Assembly: GCA_905183005.1 (NCBI GenBank) | Contig: CAJJDO010000060.1 | Coordinates: 110,756-174,755 of the forward strand | Direction: 5' to 3' | DNA length: 64,000 bases | Origin: Paramecium pentaurelia | Lineage: Eukaryota; Ciliophora; Oligohymenophorea; Peniculida; Parameciidae | In this document: piece after piece, positions 1-12,209 of the stretch | Position numbering within the stretch: the first letter of the stretch is position 1 | Layout: the number at the start of each line of letters is the position of its first letter | Program-made: the position numbers and the translations under genes | Notes under the pieces: model-generated | Databases searched by the model: none | Told to the model about the DNA's origin: nothing | Seen by the model: the letters and a program-made list of their open reading frames with translations, nothing else

Positions 1-2218
1 ACGATTTTCATCAACCATTCCTTCAGAAAACATTGAAATCATAAAGTATACAAAAACATTAGTATATTCTCTTGAAGAAAAGGAATTGACATTTGAATTT
101 TCCAAAAGATTCTTACAATTATCAAAATCAGCATGTTTAACAATAATACTTTGAAGATATTCATTTGCTTCTTAATCGAAATCTTACATTTATAATGCTT
201 ATGCATATTTCAAATGATATTTCTCAACATTATCATTTATATCAATTGCCTTTTAAAGTTAAACTATACATTATTCGAAATTCTATTTTCCATAAAACAA
301 TTATCCAAGTTCAAAAAATATCTCAGAATCTTAGTCATTTAATTTTATAGCCTATTATAAATCTTCAATGGCTTCATCAAATTCTTAAATCTATATTTTG
401 ATTTTTGCTATTGAATAAGAATTATCATATACCTCTTTATATATAAAATTTAGGATTATCATTTTATAATGATATTGCTTTGTCATATAATAATTTTGCT
501 TCCTTTTAATTACCTAACTAATCTAATAATTATGCTTTTTCTGCATAATATAATGGATTATCTGGTTTCATTTTAATCAGTCGATCATACATATTTGTAG
601 CAGGTTATATATTATTATTATCTCTATATGCATTAGCAATTTTTAAAATTAAATTATCATTTTTTGGTTTTAATTATAAAGCAGAATCAAAATTAGTTTT
701 GGCAGAAAAGAATTGTTATCCTAATAAGTGACAATAGCCTATTGTTTAAATTATATTTGATACCTTTTTCATAATATAAATCTTATTTTTATTAAACATC
801 TTTTGACTATTTTAAAATTATATCATAACATAATACAGCTTAATCAAAGTCTTTAATTTGAGTTAAACAAATGGCTATTACTTAATTAATTTATAATACC
901 TTTGTTTTTAAGAGCTATTATGTTATTTTAATCATAACTTAAACTTTTATTAAAGTCATCAATTGCATTTTAATATTGTTTTTAATTCATAAAGGCCAAT
1001 CCTCTATAGTAATAAATTGATTAATCTCCAAAACCTAATTGAATAATCTTATCACAACAATCACTCAATTAATAATAAAGTTATAAAGTTGAACTAATCT
1101 TTGTTATTATCTTTAATGTTTTTAAATCTAGAGGATTGTTATGAATAATCTAATTGAAATAAGTCATAGCTTTGTGTAATTGATTTTAATGATAAAGACA
1201 CATACCCATTCCATAAAGAGAATCATAATTATTTTAATCATATTCTAAAACTTCTTCACAAAGTTTCATTGAATTATCATATTATTTTAATCCATAATAT
1301 GCTTAACCTATAAATCATAAATTTCTAATTTACTTTTGCAATTTAAGATAACTGACTTGACTTTTGATATTTTCTAGTCTCCTAAATTATCTAAAAATTC
1401 AAAAAGTTAATCATATTTCTTTTGACGTAAATATACATTAGTAATAGCATTTATTGCGTCAGAATATTTTGGATCTTCTTTTAATGCCTGTTCATAATAT
1501 TAGAGACTTTCATCAAACTTTTATTATTTTATTAGTAGATGACCTATTCTTAAATTAAATATTTACCATAGTTCAAAAGAGCTGCTTTGTCTTTACTTTT
1601 AATTTTCAGAGCATTTTAGAAATATGGTTCAGCAATTTCAAAATTATTTAATAACAAATTTATAAAGCCGATCCCAAAATTTCCTTCAAATGATTTTTCA
1701 TTCAACTCAATCAATTAATGAAATATTATTAAAGCTTCCTCATACTTTCTCTCTAAAGTATAAATGTTTCCTAATATTTTATGATTATTAACGTTACCTA
1801 TTTCTGCTAAAGCATTAGTGTGTTTTTTATCAATATCTGTAGCAGCTTTACAATAACAAAGTGCATTTGATAAGTCATTTAGGCCTAGATAAGCCAAACC
1901 TAAGTTTAAATAAAAAAAGACAAAAACCTTTTAAGTACTAGGCATCAGCTAGGTTTGGATTTTTCTCTATTATAATATCCAGAATGATAATCGCTTCTTA
2001 AAATTGTTATTTCTTCAGCAGACTAAAGGCTAATTGTAAAATATTTAAAATACCTTTGCTTAACTGAGTGTTATTTTTTAAAGTAAATATTTGAGGAGAA
2101 CCATCATTTTACCCAATTTCTTAGAAAATAAAAAAACAATAATACAAGTTAATGATGATTAATTTTGTTCAATCTAATTAAGACTATTAGTTTTCTCTTT
2201 TGTAGCCCCACTTCCCAT
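1..2218 (-). CDS. Tetratricopeptide-repeat (TPR) protein, 3' end cut by the window edge
   Basis: A TPR scaffold protein; TPR proteins bind partner proteins in many complexes, and no specific partner can be named. The start at 2216-2218 reads MGSGATKEK; Gly2 could be myristoylated, which is weak evidence. Removing introns such as 2120-2145 (26 nt) and 1900-1927 (28 nt) gives consecutive 34-residue helix-turn-helix units, for example LAYLGLNDLSNALCYCKAA and LGNIYTLERKYEEALIIF. Further short introns are needed near 1540-1560 and 1310-1335. Many in-frame TAA and TAG codons must be Gln. The frame is still open at base 1, so the C-terminus lies outside the window; more than 600 residues are visible. 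It is transcribed away from a 950-bp spacer. The TPR call is firm, the function unknown. Confidence 0.85.
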
Positions 2219-3171
2219 TAGTATTATTAAATTATTATTGATTAAACTTCAATCTGTAATCAAAATATATAGCCTTAATTATTAGAATAAAATGTATAGA
2301 ATAAAATTCTTATTATTTTTAATGTCAAATACGTCAACTTAAGATTAATTATTATATTATTAACATTTTTAACATTTTCAATAAACTATTCAATATAAAT
2401 CAAATAAATTAATAAAATCTAGTTAAAAAGGTTAAGATTACATTTATTTAAGTTAATACATATATCTTAAATCTAGAGAGGTATATCATATCTTATAAAA
2501 TCCAATAATAATAAATTATTTAAGAACACTTCTATCTAAAAATTCTTTGATTCCTTATAAATTAAAATAGTCTTAATAATCCTTTAACATATTAATTTCA
2601 GAATATGTAATAAAAATTAAGATAGAAATCCAAAATGAATTTTTGAAAAAAGACTTACTATCAAGTTTATCTAAAATTTATTAAAGATTTAAATACATAA
2701 TCCCATATAAGTTTGTTTTAAAAATAATACTAACTTATATAATCATGAAGATATTATCATCATATAATTGAACTTAAATATTTAAGTAGTATTTTCCAAC
2801 CAATTAAATTATCTTAACAAATGAAAATATTAGGTACTACTAAAAAGATGGATTATTAATTAAAGATTCTATTTTAATATGTCTTATTATTTAGATATTT
2901 ATATAGATATTTATGATGATTTAAAGTTTATAATATACTTTTTTTTAAATCAAATAGTATCATTTATTAATATAATGTCAAACCTATTAATTGAATATTA
3001 AATAATAACATAATAAATAGAAATGAAATCTAATACTATAATAATGTTAGTTGAATAAGGAGAAATACTTCAGAATAAATAATTAATATGTCAAAAAATA
3101 ATAAATTAATAAATGTGGCTAAATACTTAAGAAGGTTCTTTTATAAAGTTCAGAATTTCATTGAATATAGA
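2219..3171. other. AT-rich spacer between divergent genes
   Basis: About 950 bp of extremely A+T-rich sequence separates the divergent TPR and reductase-like genes. I found no convincing exon on either strand; open stretches here are short and low in complexity. It should carry both promoters, but no specific motif stands out. Confidence 0.5.
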
Positions 3172-3809
3172 ATGTTAGTGAATTAGAAACATATATTATT
3201 TGTTGGAGGGAATCAAAACCCATTGACACCCATGTTATATTAATAATTTTATTAAAACTGGCAAATTGGACATTTGGGTTTATAATATGAATTACCTATG
3301 AAACCTAATTTCTTAGTTAATTAGGAAGATGATTTATAGAAATTGGTTGAATAAGCCAAAACACATAGTAATCATTATGATGCAATCATTATTTTGGAAG
3401 ACATTAATAAGTAGATGAATTTTATATGTATAATCTCTATAAAGTTGAAGTCAACAGAGCTTTAATAGCATCTCATTTAGCAACAAAAATACTTGCATCA
3501 AATGGGATGCTTTGTTATACTGTAGATTCAAAAAGTTATGTTGAATCAAAATTACCATCTCAATAGCCAACAGTAAAAGTAATGAAGGATTGTTAGATTG
3601 CACATTTATGCACTAATTTAGGTTAGAGAGATGATTTAGAAACTGATTCTCTTGGTGTTGGAGCTTTAATCGATGATAATAAATTACATGATATTGTTAA
3701 ATATTTAAAACTATGGGCTGATGGAATTAAAAGACCAGCAAATGAAACATTTGCTCATTTTTAATATAGTACACATTCTACACCTATTGTTTATCCTGAG
3801 TTATTATGA
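3172..3809 (+). CDS. Dihydropteridine-reductase-like short-chain dehydrogenase, single-base frameshift
   Basis: This resembles quinonoid dihydropteridine reductase (SDR fold, regenerates tetrahydrobiopterin with NADH). From ATG 3172 the product begins with a beta-strand and ILFVGGNQN, where the family has a GGRGALG nucleotide loop, so the dinucleotide loop is atypical. The middle carries LIASHLATKIL, matching the family helix TISSHLATKHL. The C-terminal part LKLWADGIKRPANETF matches the family's end region. The upstream frame (to DAII, about 3390) and the downstream frame (from FGRHQQVDEF) differ by one base, and no GT...AG intron can join them; the span 3172-3809 is one nucleotide short of a multiple of three. 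It is either a sequencing indel or a pseudogene. The family call is moderate. Confidence 0.5.
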
Positions 3810-3863
3810 TGATAAATATATATATCATAAATATATGATGATTTAAATACAAAGAGCAGAGAT

Positions 3864-3937
3864 GCCCTTGTAGCTCAGTTGGTTAGAGCGCGAGTCTCAT
3901 AATCTCGAGGTCGTGGGATCGACCCCCACCAAAGGCA
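3864..3937 (+). tRNA. tRNA-Met (CAU), elongator type
   Basis: A complete 74-nt cloverleaf. The acceptor stem GCCCTTG/CAAAGGC has one C-A mismatch; the D stem is GCTC/GAGC. The anticodon loop is CTCATAA with CAT at 3898-3900, and the T stem is GTGGG/CCCAC with loop ATCGACC. The anticodon stem keeps the GTCTCATAATC context typical of eukaryotic elongator Met tRNA, including its terminal T-T pair. There is no intron and no encoded CCA. A run of six T at 3942-3947 immediately downstream fits a Pol III terminator. It sits in the 210-bp gap between the reductase-like gene and NDUFA9. Confidence 0.95.
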
Positions 3938-4019
3938 TATATTTTTTATTATTCAATACAACACATCATAAGAGATGTATATATTTTTTAGGATTATTTA
4001 TTTATTAATATAATAATAA

Positions 4020-5181
4020 ATGTAAAAGGTTTTAAGGTTTCACTTTAGTGTCTTATCAAGACCTAAATTACACATTTATGATAAGGGTGGTAAACATACT
4101 CCTTCAGGAATCAGAGCAACTATTCATGGTGGTACTAGTTTCTCAGGTATATACATGGGTGGTATGCTTGGAAATATTGGATCAGAATTAATATTTCCTC
4201 ATAATCATCAGTAAGAATTTACATAGATCAAATAGATACAATTATGAAGATCATGTTAGAGAATTAAAAACAACATCAGGACCAGGATAAAATTGGCTTT
4301 TACATGATATGAATTATGATAATAAAGAAATGATAGAATGGACTATGAAAAATTCAAATGTTGTTGTAAATTTACTTGGACCTAGAAAACATCTTAAAAA
4401 TAGAAAAGATTTTGAGTGGATTAATATAACAGTCCCAAAAAGAATAGCTGAAGCATGTGCTAAAAATCCTGGAGTAATCAGATTAATTCATTTTTCTGCT
4501 TGTGGTGCAAATCCTCATGCAGAATCCCTAGATCTCTAAACAAAATATATTGGTGAATAAGAAGTATTATATTTTTACTATAAATATAGGTCCTTAATGC
4601 TTTTCCAAATGCTACAATTTTTAGACCAAGTGTAATGGTTGGAGATAACGATGATTTTGCTTATCATTGGCAAGTTTAAAAGAAATACTTTCATAACTTT
4701 AATATTGTTCCAGATAATTGTCAAGCCAAAAGATAACCTGTAAATTATTAATTTAGATAAGATAGATATTTGTCTAAGATGTAGCTTAAGCTATGTTGAA
4801 TGCTTTGAAGATGCCTGAAACAATAGGTTAAACATATGAATTAGGAGGACCTCATGTTTATACATTGTTAGAATGTTATGAGATGTTCCATAATATTGTA
4901 TAAAGACCACCTAAATTGGCTCATATTGATAAATAATTATTATTGAAAATAGGTAAAATATATATATCTATATTAATTTTTTAGCCTAATATATTCCCAA
5001 TTGGAAATATTTCAATATTGATTATATATTGAAACATGGTGATGATATGATAGTCCAATAAGGATCAAAAACTATTGATGACTTATGTGTCAGACCTTTA
5101 TCATTAACTTAAGCTCTTCAAAATATCTTCTGGGATATCTAAGCTCGTTATGGAGGTTCAAGTGAATTGTATGAAAGATGA
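4020..5181 (+). CDS. NDUFA9: NADH:ubiquinone oxidoreductase subunit NDUFA9 (complex I 39-kDa, SDR-like)
   Basis: An accessory subunit of mitochondrial respiratory complex I with an atypical SDR Rossmann fold that stabilises the Q module. ATG 4020 starts a basic presequence (MQKVLRFHFSVLSRPK), as expected for mitochondrial import. Four introns (25, 26, 26 and 32 nt; the first is 4211-4235) leave 351 codons, close to the family size. Recognisable segments are SNVVVNLLGPRKH (family SNVVINLIGRD), RLIHFSACGAN, GEQEVLNAFPNATIFRPS (family GEKVVRDAFPEAIIVKPS) and the C-terminal arm ending GGSSELYER. The stop is TGA 5179-5181. The next gene converges on it with a 41-bp gap. The identification is secure. 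Confidence 0.92.
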
Positions 5182-5222
5182 ATTTCATATTTAATAAGTT
5201 ATCAAAAATAATCATAATAATA

Positions 5223-7727
5223 TCATTAATATTTCTGTAGTATTTGCATGAGATCTAATTCTGTTACAGGTTTGGTGAGATAATCAATCATGCCAGCCTC
5301 TAGACATTTCTATTTCTCCTGAAAATCTGAATATCCACTACAACCAACAATCAACTATTTTGGATTAATTTACAAGATTTATTTTGTAGTCTATATTCCA
5401 TTCATAACTGGCATTTCTACATCCATAAATATTAGTTTATAACCCTAACAAATCTTATTACATTTCTTTTCTTAGATTTTTATAAGAGAGTCTTTTCCAG
5501 ATGAAACATATTCTACATCAAATTATTATATAGTTTAAGCATATTTGTTCTATAATCCAATTAAAATTCTTTTGAAAGCATATCCATTAAAGCAATCATC
5601 ATCAACAATTAAATAATGACAACATTATGGAAATGCATCTATTACAATTTTTTAACATTCTTAATTGAATGTAGTAATTTCATCAACTTCCTAATATTGA
5701 GGTGTAATTTATGGGATTTTAAAACTTGGCACTTTTTTTTTGTTTGTAGGTACTTCCATCATTATATCGAAGTAAAAGAAAGAAAAATGATTATTTTGAT
5801 CTTTGTTGGATTCTATATTCAATCCTGAACAACCAATATTTTAGGCTATTTAATTACTAATAACCAAACCCAATCCTACACCTTATTCATTTAATTTTTT
5901 GCTTTCTTCTGAATTTACTTTTGAAAATGCTTTAAATAAAACTTATTGTTCCTCTTAACTGATACCTATTCCATCATCTTTAACTCCAATTCTCAATTTT
6001 TAATTTGCTTAGAGATCAACAATTACTTGTATTCTTGTACAAGTAAATTTAAATGCATTGCTTAAAAGATTAACAATTATTTGTTTGATTCTATTTTTAT
6101 CAGAGACAATAAATTTAGGAAGAGATAGATTATAATCACAAACCAATTGCAAATCTTTTATTTTAGCTTTTAAAGCAAACATTTTAATTGAATCAGCTAT
6201 CAATTTTTCTAAATTAAAAGGTACTTTTTGTATTTTGAATTTTCCATTCTTTATTTAGGCTAAATCTAATAAATCATTAGATAAATTCAACATATATTTT
6301 GAATTATCTAAAGCTGCTTATAAATCTTCAGTAATCTCTACATTTTTTTATATTACTTTTTATTGTAAAGCACATTCAATCATTTAAATAATACACCCTA
6401 AAGGTTGTCTATATTCATGACTAACAAATGAAAGCATTTTAGATTTTTATATATCATATTCTCTTAAATATCTAATTTTTTAACGATGAGTTACATCTCT
6501 ACATACTATTAAAATGGTTTTCTCTCTTTATAAAGTGAGTTTGAATTCCATCAATCTATCAGTATCTTATCTTGAATAAGCAAGATTTTGAGATATCTTT
6601 ATTGCTTTTTAATTATCTAAAAAGGAAAAATCTACATGAGTATTTACAGTTATAGAATCTGGTCTTCTTGTTTTAATAATCTTTTCTAATAAATCTTTCA
6701 TACTAATAGTTTAATATTTTTCATGTAATTAAATATCATTTAAAGGTTATTTTAAAGAGCAAAACATTAAGTCTCTCATTGGAAATAGAGATTTACATAG
6801 TTTTGAATTTGTGAGATTTCCTAGTTTTTACTGGGCAGAATCTCTTCTTGAATTAAAATCTTCAAAATAATCTTAACTTTATATATGTAAAGAAGATAGG
6901 TTTTCCAATATAAAGAGAATGTCTATATCTTAATCTTTTCCAAAAAGTATTCTTGTAGCATTATTCATATATGATATTTTATATGTATGAGTTTATTCAT
7001 CTAAAACATTTAAAATTATCAAACCTTCAGAGAAGTATTCCAAAGAATTATATATTATTTCAGGATTGATGTAATATTATTAAATGTTGCTAAAATCATC
7101 ATAACCTTTTCTAAAGCTATCTTTAGATTGATCTGAAGGTTGATCTATAATTGATAGTGCTCTTTTGGCCAAACCATCCATCTTGTTTGCAGTTCCAGTA
7201 TCCATTGGTGCAGTTGTTATCTATTATATTCTCTATACTTTCTTCTTCTCCTTTATTCTTATATTATCTAGAATTGACATTAATAAACAAAGAATTAATT
7301 GTGGAGATTCAGCAGTGAAATTGCTTTGGAAATGAGTATATACTTGTTAAAATATACTTCCAATAAAAAGAGTGCCATAATATAGAGACTAAGGACTAAT
7401 TAAATAATATTAGGATGGTCCTATTTAGCTAAATAAGTCCTTTGAGATGTACTAACAAAATATTAATTATGCATAGGTGGTAACATTGAGATTTACAATA
7501 TTCATAATTATCAAACAAATCACGTCTATTTAGATACATAGTATAGTTCCAATAACTTTGATCTACGAATTTGTATATCGCAAAATAAACATAGTTATTA
7601 AAATAATGCTTGCAATAATCAAGCAAAGCAAATTACTAATTTCATTTCGTATTGTATAAAAATAGATTGAATAACAAAAGGTTAGGCAATGTAATGTCAA
7701 GCCTCTTAAGAATTATCTGTCTTTCAT
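5223..7727 (-). CDS. Membrane-anchored hybrid histidine kinase (TM - HisKA - HATPase - receiver)
   Basis: A hybrid sensor kinase that autophosphorylates a His and passes the phosphate to an Asp in its own receiver domain. From ATG 7725-7727 the intronless frame gives 834 aa: a hydrophobic N-terminal region with several membrane spans, a central PAS-like region, an H-box (SFVSHEYRQPLGC), an N-box (NRIKQIIVNLLSNAFKFT), G-boxes (DDGIGISQ, GVGLGLVISN), and a C-terminal receiver with LIVDDDCFN, phospho-Asp in FMDVEMPVMNG and Lys in YLTKPV. The N-terminal membrane region aligns with that of the second kinase at 32.8-35.2 kb, which supports this start over upstream ATGs such as 7837. The ligand is not evident. 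The domain call is firm. Confidence 0.88.
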
Positions 7728-8195
7728 TAATAAATTCCTTATATTACAAATAAATTATTAATATTAAAAAGCCAAACATTTTCATCATATAATATTTATG
7801 ATTTATCTAATATTTCATACTATTCTTTGGATTCCATAAAATTAGATGTAATAATTACATTTATTCAAACCTAAATGTATTTATTATCCAATTAATTAAT
7901 TTTAATTAGATCTACTATTTAGAGGTATAATTATTTTAAATATAAATTATAAAATTAGTCAATCTTTTGGTGATATTTATAGATTATTGGAGATTTTTAT
8001 CAATTTTTAGATTTATATCATCTATAAATATTTATTCTTATGATCATATATAAATAATACTTTTGATATCTTATTTTTTTGTTTAGGTTTATTAAATGTT
8101 TATAATTGTTATTATAATTATTATGATAATAATAATAGTTATATAAATTTATAGTAAAAATATTATTTTAAATCAGTTGATATTATGTTAAATCA
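7728..8195. other. Spacer between two minus-strand genes
   Basis: About 470 bp of A+T-rich sequence upstream of the histidine kinase and downstream of the coiled-coil gene. A short open stretch from ATG 7837 reads like protein, but joining it to the kinase needs unlikely introns, so I left it out. Confidence 0.5.
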
Positions 8196-10150
8196 TCAAT
8201 TCCAATTAGAATCTGAATGTTGATTAGGAATGAAATCAAATTTTTTCTATGATCCTGATTAAAAGAAGTTTGAATTTGAATTAGTTTTAAAAAGCTATTT
8301 TATATAATAGATTGTTTTACATCCATTTCTTTTTTGTAAATTTCATTTTATTATCTAAATTACTCAATTTAATCATTTTACAATTCTAATGTTTGTAAAT
8401 GATGATTTATTTCATTGCTTTGTGTTTTAACTAATTAATTCAATCTATCTATTTCTCCTTATAAAACAATGATTCTATTTTCTAATCCAAGTTTTGTCTA
8501 TGTTAATTATGAACATGCTAATTATAATTATTCTCTATCTTTTTTAATTAAATTCAATTCTTCACTTAATTATTATATTCTCTAATCAATCAATTCTTTA
8601 TTCTCCATATCTAATCTATTTCTATTGATATTTAATGTATCAATATCTCGTTCACTATGATATTGTTATATATTGAATACAATAAAGATCTAAAGGAATT
8701 CATCTATTATGTCATTAAAGTCATATTCTTTTTATAATCTATTTGTAATTTATTAATTTCCTCATCTTTAACTCTAATTAAATCATTCAATCTATTAATT
8801 TCAGTTTATTGTCTATATTCATTCCTTCTTAAATCATTAACACAATTTTCTAATCTAATTTATTTATTGCGTAACTCATCTAATTCAATAAGTTAAGATG
8901 TATATTAATGCTTAAATCGATCAGACTCTTACAATTAATTTTCAAATGATTAATTCTATAATAATATAATATTATTATTACTCTCTATTTAATAATTTCA
9001 ATTTATATTTCATAATCTTTTAATTTAAGTAAATTCTATTCAATTTCAGTATTCCTTCTTTTTAAATCATCTATCTCTCTTTATCTTGATTCTAATTACT
9101 CTTTAAGTCTTTTAACTTCACTATCTAATCCTGATGATGAAATTTATTGATAATTAAATTCCAAATAATTAATTTTCTATTAAAGTGAATCATTTTCTTA
9201 TTATTTCAAAATATTTTATTATTGCAATCTTTCAATCTCTTTATTTTAATGTACATTAATTAATTCTAATTCATTAATACGTGTTGTTTAATTCATATGA
9301 TTCAGATCCTATTTATGATGTTTTTATCTCCAAATTTCTACTTCTCTAATTGCATCATTCAATTCCTCTTATAATTTTTAAATCTAATCATCAAATTATT
9401 TGTTTCTCAATTCAGAGCTATTTTATAATAAGATCTTTATTATACTTTTATTTAATTTATGTGAAATTCTAATTGTAAATTCTATCACATTCTGCTTTCT
9501 ATTTATCTATTTATTATTATAATTAATTTTCAATATTTTAATACTTCTATTTTAATTACTCATGTTCATTAAATAATTGATTATATTTAACATCCTTCTC
9601 ATTAATATGAATTTATTATTGTTATATCTTTTACATTTGCTACTCATTTTATTTGAGTCTTAGTATCAATTCCTATATATAAATTAAAATATATTATTAC
9701 ATTTTTTTCCAACTCTGCCTATTAAGATTGATTAAAATAATAATCGCATTATTCTTTTAACAATCTAAGGTTTGGGTCATTAACTGACTTAAGTCTTTCT
9801 ATTTCTTATTATTGTTATCTAATTTTTTCATTGAGCTGTTAAAATTAATCATTTCTTTATTCTTATTCAATTTTCTGTCTGCATATAAAAGATTCTTATT
9901 CCACTTATTTTATCTTCCTTTAAAACTCTTGATCATATTATTATTATTAAGGTGTCTAGAAACTTGGTACTGAAGTATAATGATTAAGAGGCACTTCAAC
10001 TACTTCATATATTTTAGGTTTCAGAATTGTTTTCATCCCAAGAGATGGTTGAATATTGCCCATTACTTGGAATCTGGACACTGGAGATACTGATTTATTG
10101 TGAGGTCCTTATATTATCTAATGTCTTATTGGACTTGCATTATTATACAT
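8196..10150 (-). CDS. Long coiled-coil protein of unknown function
   Basis: I do not recognise a family. ATG 10148-10150 opens a 642-aa frame with one clear intron near the 3' end (26 nt, around 8295-8320). After it the frame ends NQHSDSNWN then TGA at 8196-8198. The N-terminal hundred residues are non-helical and rich in Pro, Ser and Val (for example MGNIQPSLGMKTILKPKIYE). The rest is almost continuous Gln-, Glu-, Asn- and Leu-rich heptad sequence, as in centrosomal or cytoskeletal rod proteins. Low-complexity composition makes homology uncertain. Its start lies 7 bp from the start of the divergent 7TM gene, so the two must share a promoter region or one start is further downstream. Confidence 0.75.
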
Positions 10151-10157
10151 TATTTTA

Positions 10158-11210
10158 ATGATAATAATTTTTTATGTATGCATTTCTCTATCTATAGGAG
10201 GATCTACACTAATGTTAACTCATTTATTCTTTTTTGATAACCTTAAAGTATTTGCCTAAAGAATAGTTGCATGTCTCTCAATATCAGATTGTTTTTATGC
10301 TTTCGGATTGCTCTTATATGTTGAGCCAACTTTTGATGGTTATGATGTCACTAGGTGAGTTAATCAATATTATTTAGATGCACTATCTAAGGAGCCTTAA
10401 CTTAATTTGCAACTATTTGTGCTTTTGTTTGGAGTACATCAATATCATATTTCCTTTATGTCTCAATCACAAGAGGATAAAGGGAATTGATTTATTTTGA
10501 AAGATATGAAAAATTGATAATTGGGATAGGTAGCTCTCGAATACTTATATATAGGTTTTGCTGTTCCTTTATTAATGGCTACAATTCCTTTGTTTTTTCA
10601 ATCATATGCACCTACACCTGCAAAAGTACCTGCTACTTGTTCAATTAGTTCAAATGATGAAACTAAAACAATTGAAAAGAATAGAAGCTTAAGTTTATAT
10701 CTAAATCTTACTTTATTCTACATACCATTACTATCCTCAGTATTAATATCTGTCTATTTCTTATTGAGAACATATTTTAAGACAAAAAGAATAAAGAGTT
10801 AATACGAACTATTAAATAAACAAATAAACATTTAATTGATGTTTGCTCGTAATTTAATACTCTATCCATTGGCATTATTTATTTGTTGGTTGCCATCTCA
10901 AATAGTGTTTTTAATATTTGTATTCAATAATAATTGGATTGAATAAATTCAACAAGACTACTTTATTCATCAAACTGGACCTTATTAATACATAAGACTC
11001 GTATAATATGGAGCTAGTTTCTTGTAAGGATTCTTGAATAGTCTTGTGTACTGGTTCAATAGTTATCAAATGAGAAAGAGATTGACTTCCTTAGAGAGGG
11101 TACACTTAGATTACTAAAAAACTAAAACCTTTTTCTCAAACAACAATGATTAAAGTGAAAACAGAAGCAGTTAATTATCTAATAGTTTCGAAAATCTTTA
11201 AGATATTTGA
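10158..11210 (+). CDS. Seven-transmembrane receptor-like protein (cAMP-receptor/GPCR-like)
   Basis: Probably a plasma-membrane receptor. With introns of 23 and 25 nt removed, 334 aa remain. Segments in order: TM1 IIIFYVCISLSIGG, TM2 around RIVACLSISDCFYAFGLLLY, TM3 QFATICAFVWSTSISYFLYV, TM4 GFAVPLLMATIPLFF, a Cys- and Thr-containing extracellular loop, TM5 LFYIPLLSSVLISVYFLL, TM6 LILYPLALFICWLPSQIVF, TM7 around YGASFLQGFLNSLVYW, and a hydrophilic tail. The LSISD motif in TM2, the Trp in TM3 and the Pro in TM6 fit the Dictyostelium cAMP-receptor/GPR157-like class; the exact class and ligand are inference. ATG 10158 is chosen because a later start at 10215 would lose TM1. Confidence 0.8.
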
Positions 11211-12209
11211 TATTTTTTATTTTTATTTATATTTTTCATACTCCTTAAAACATATTAGTCATTTGAATATTTCAATCAAATAGAAAAACTAATGTAAATT
11301 ATATAGTATTACTATTGAAAAAGTGCAGAAAATAGTTCAATAATAAAGGAATTTAAGTAGTTTCATTACTAAAGAATCTTTGTTTTGAACCTTTGATTTT
11401 ATTTATTAGACTATCAAGAAATTTAAAAGAAAATTGAATAAATATGTTAAAATAAGAAACTGCATTACTGCATTATGTATTTCATTTAATAAATTAGATA
11501 ACATGACTGATTAATAGTCAAAATTGAAATCTTCCTAAATTCTTTTCATATATTGCTATTTTATATAGTTCGTTAGATGCAAAGAAATTAGAAAATAATG
11601 AAATGCAAAAATGAATTTGAGTGAGGGTATAAATAATTGATATGTAAATAAAATACAGTATTTTAGATTATTTAGGAACTTATATAATTCTCTATGTATA
11701 TTATAAAACTTAGAGTTGATGTTACAAGATTCTTAATTTATAAAGAAAAAATTCATTTTTTACGGAGATTAAATCTTTTTTATTCAAGTAATATATAATC
11801 TTTAGAAACATTTTTTAGATTTTAAGTAAGAGAAATTTACACAGAATATAATTTATTTTTCAAAAGGAATAAATAAAAATTTAGAAATTTAAGAATAAAT
11901 ATTAAAATAAATATGAAATTTATATTAATAAAGTTCTAGCTATAATTATATACTATTAAGCCTATTTTTTTATAGGCTTAATAGAATTATTTTCTTTAAA
12001 TTCCAAATATGAATGTCAATTTGAATATATGAAATTACATCCAAAGTATATTATAAGGCTATTTTTTAAAAAGAGAATTAGATTGCTAATATAAAATTAC
12101 AGAAAATTAATACAATTAGTAATTTAAGAATTAAAAATAAAGATTCACATTACAAAAGTGAGGATTTTGTAATAAACGAAAAATATGAAGTTCATTAATT
12201 TTATTAACT
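11211..12209. other. AT-rich spacer with decayed coding-like fragments
   Basis: About 1 kb downstream of the 7TM gene. Short Gln- and Lys-rich reading frames occur on the plus strand (for example around 11320-11560), but none has a credible start, intron structure or conserved motif. Some may be the 5' part of the degenerate gene at 12210-12842. Confidence 0.4.

Noticed and set aside
5223..7727. Histidine kinase as a bacterial transfer or contaminant
   Set aside because: It uses in-frame TAA and TAG as Gln, shares composition with neighbours, and has a paralog in the window.
7728..7837. Upstream start for the first histidine kinase at 7837 (MESKEQYEIL...)
   Set aside because: It requires introns of 31 and 40 nt, while the start at 7727 gives an intronless frame whose N-terminus aligns with the paralog.
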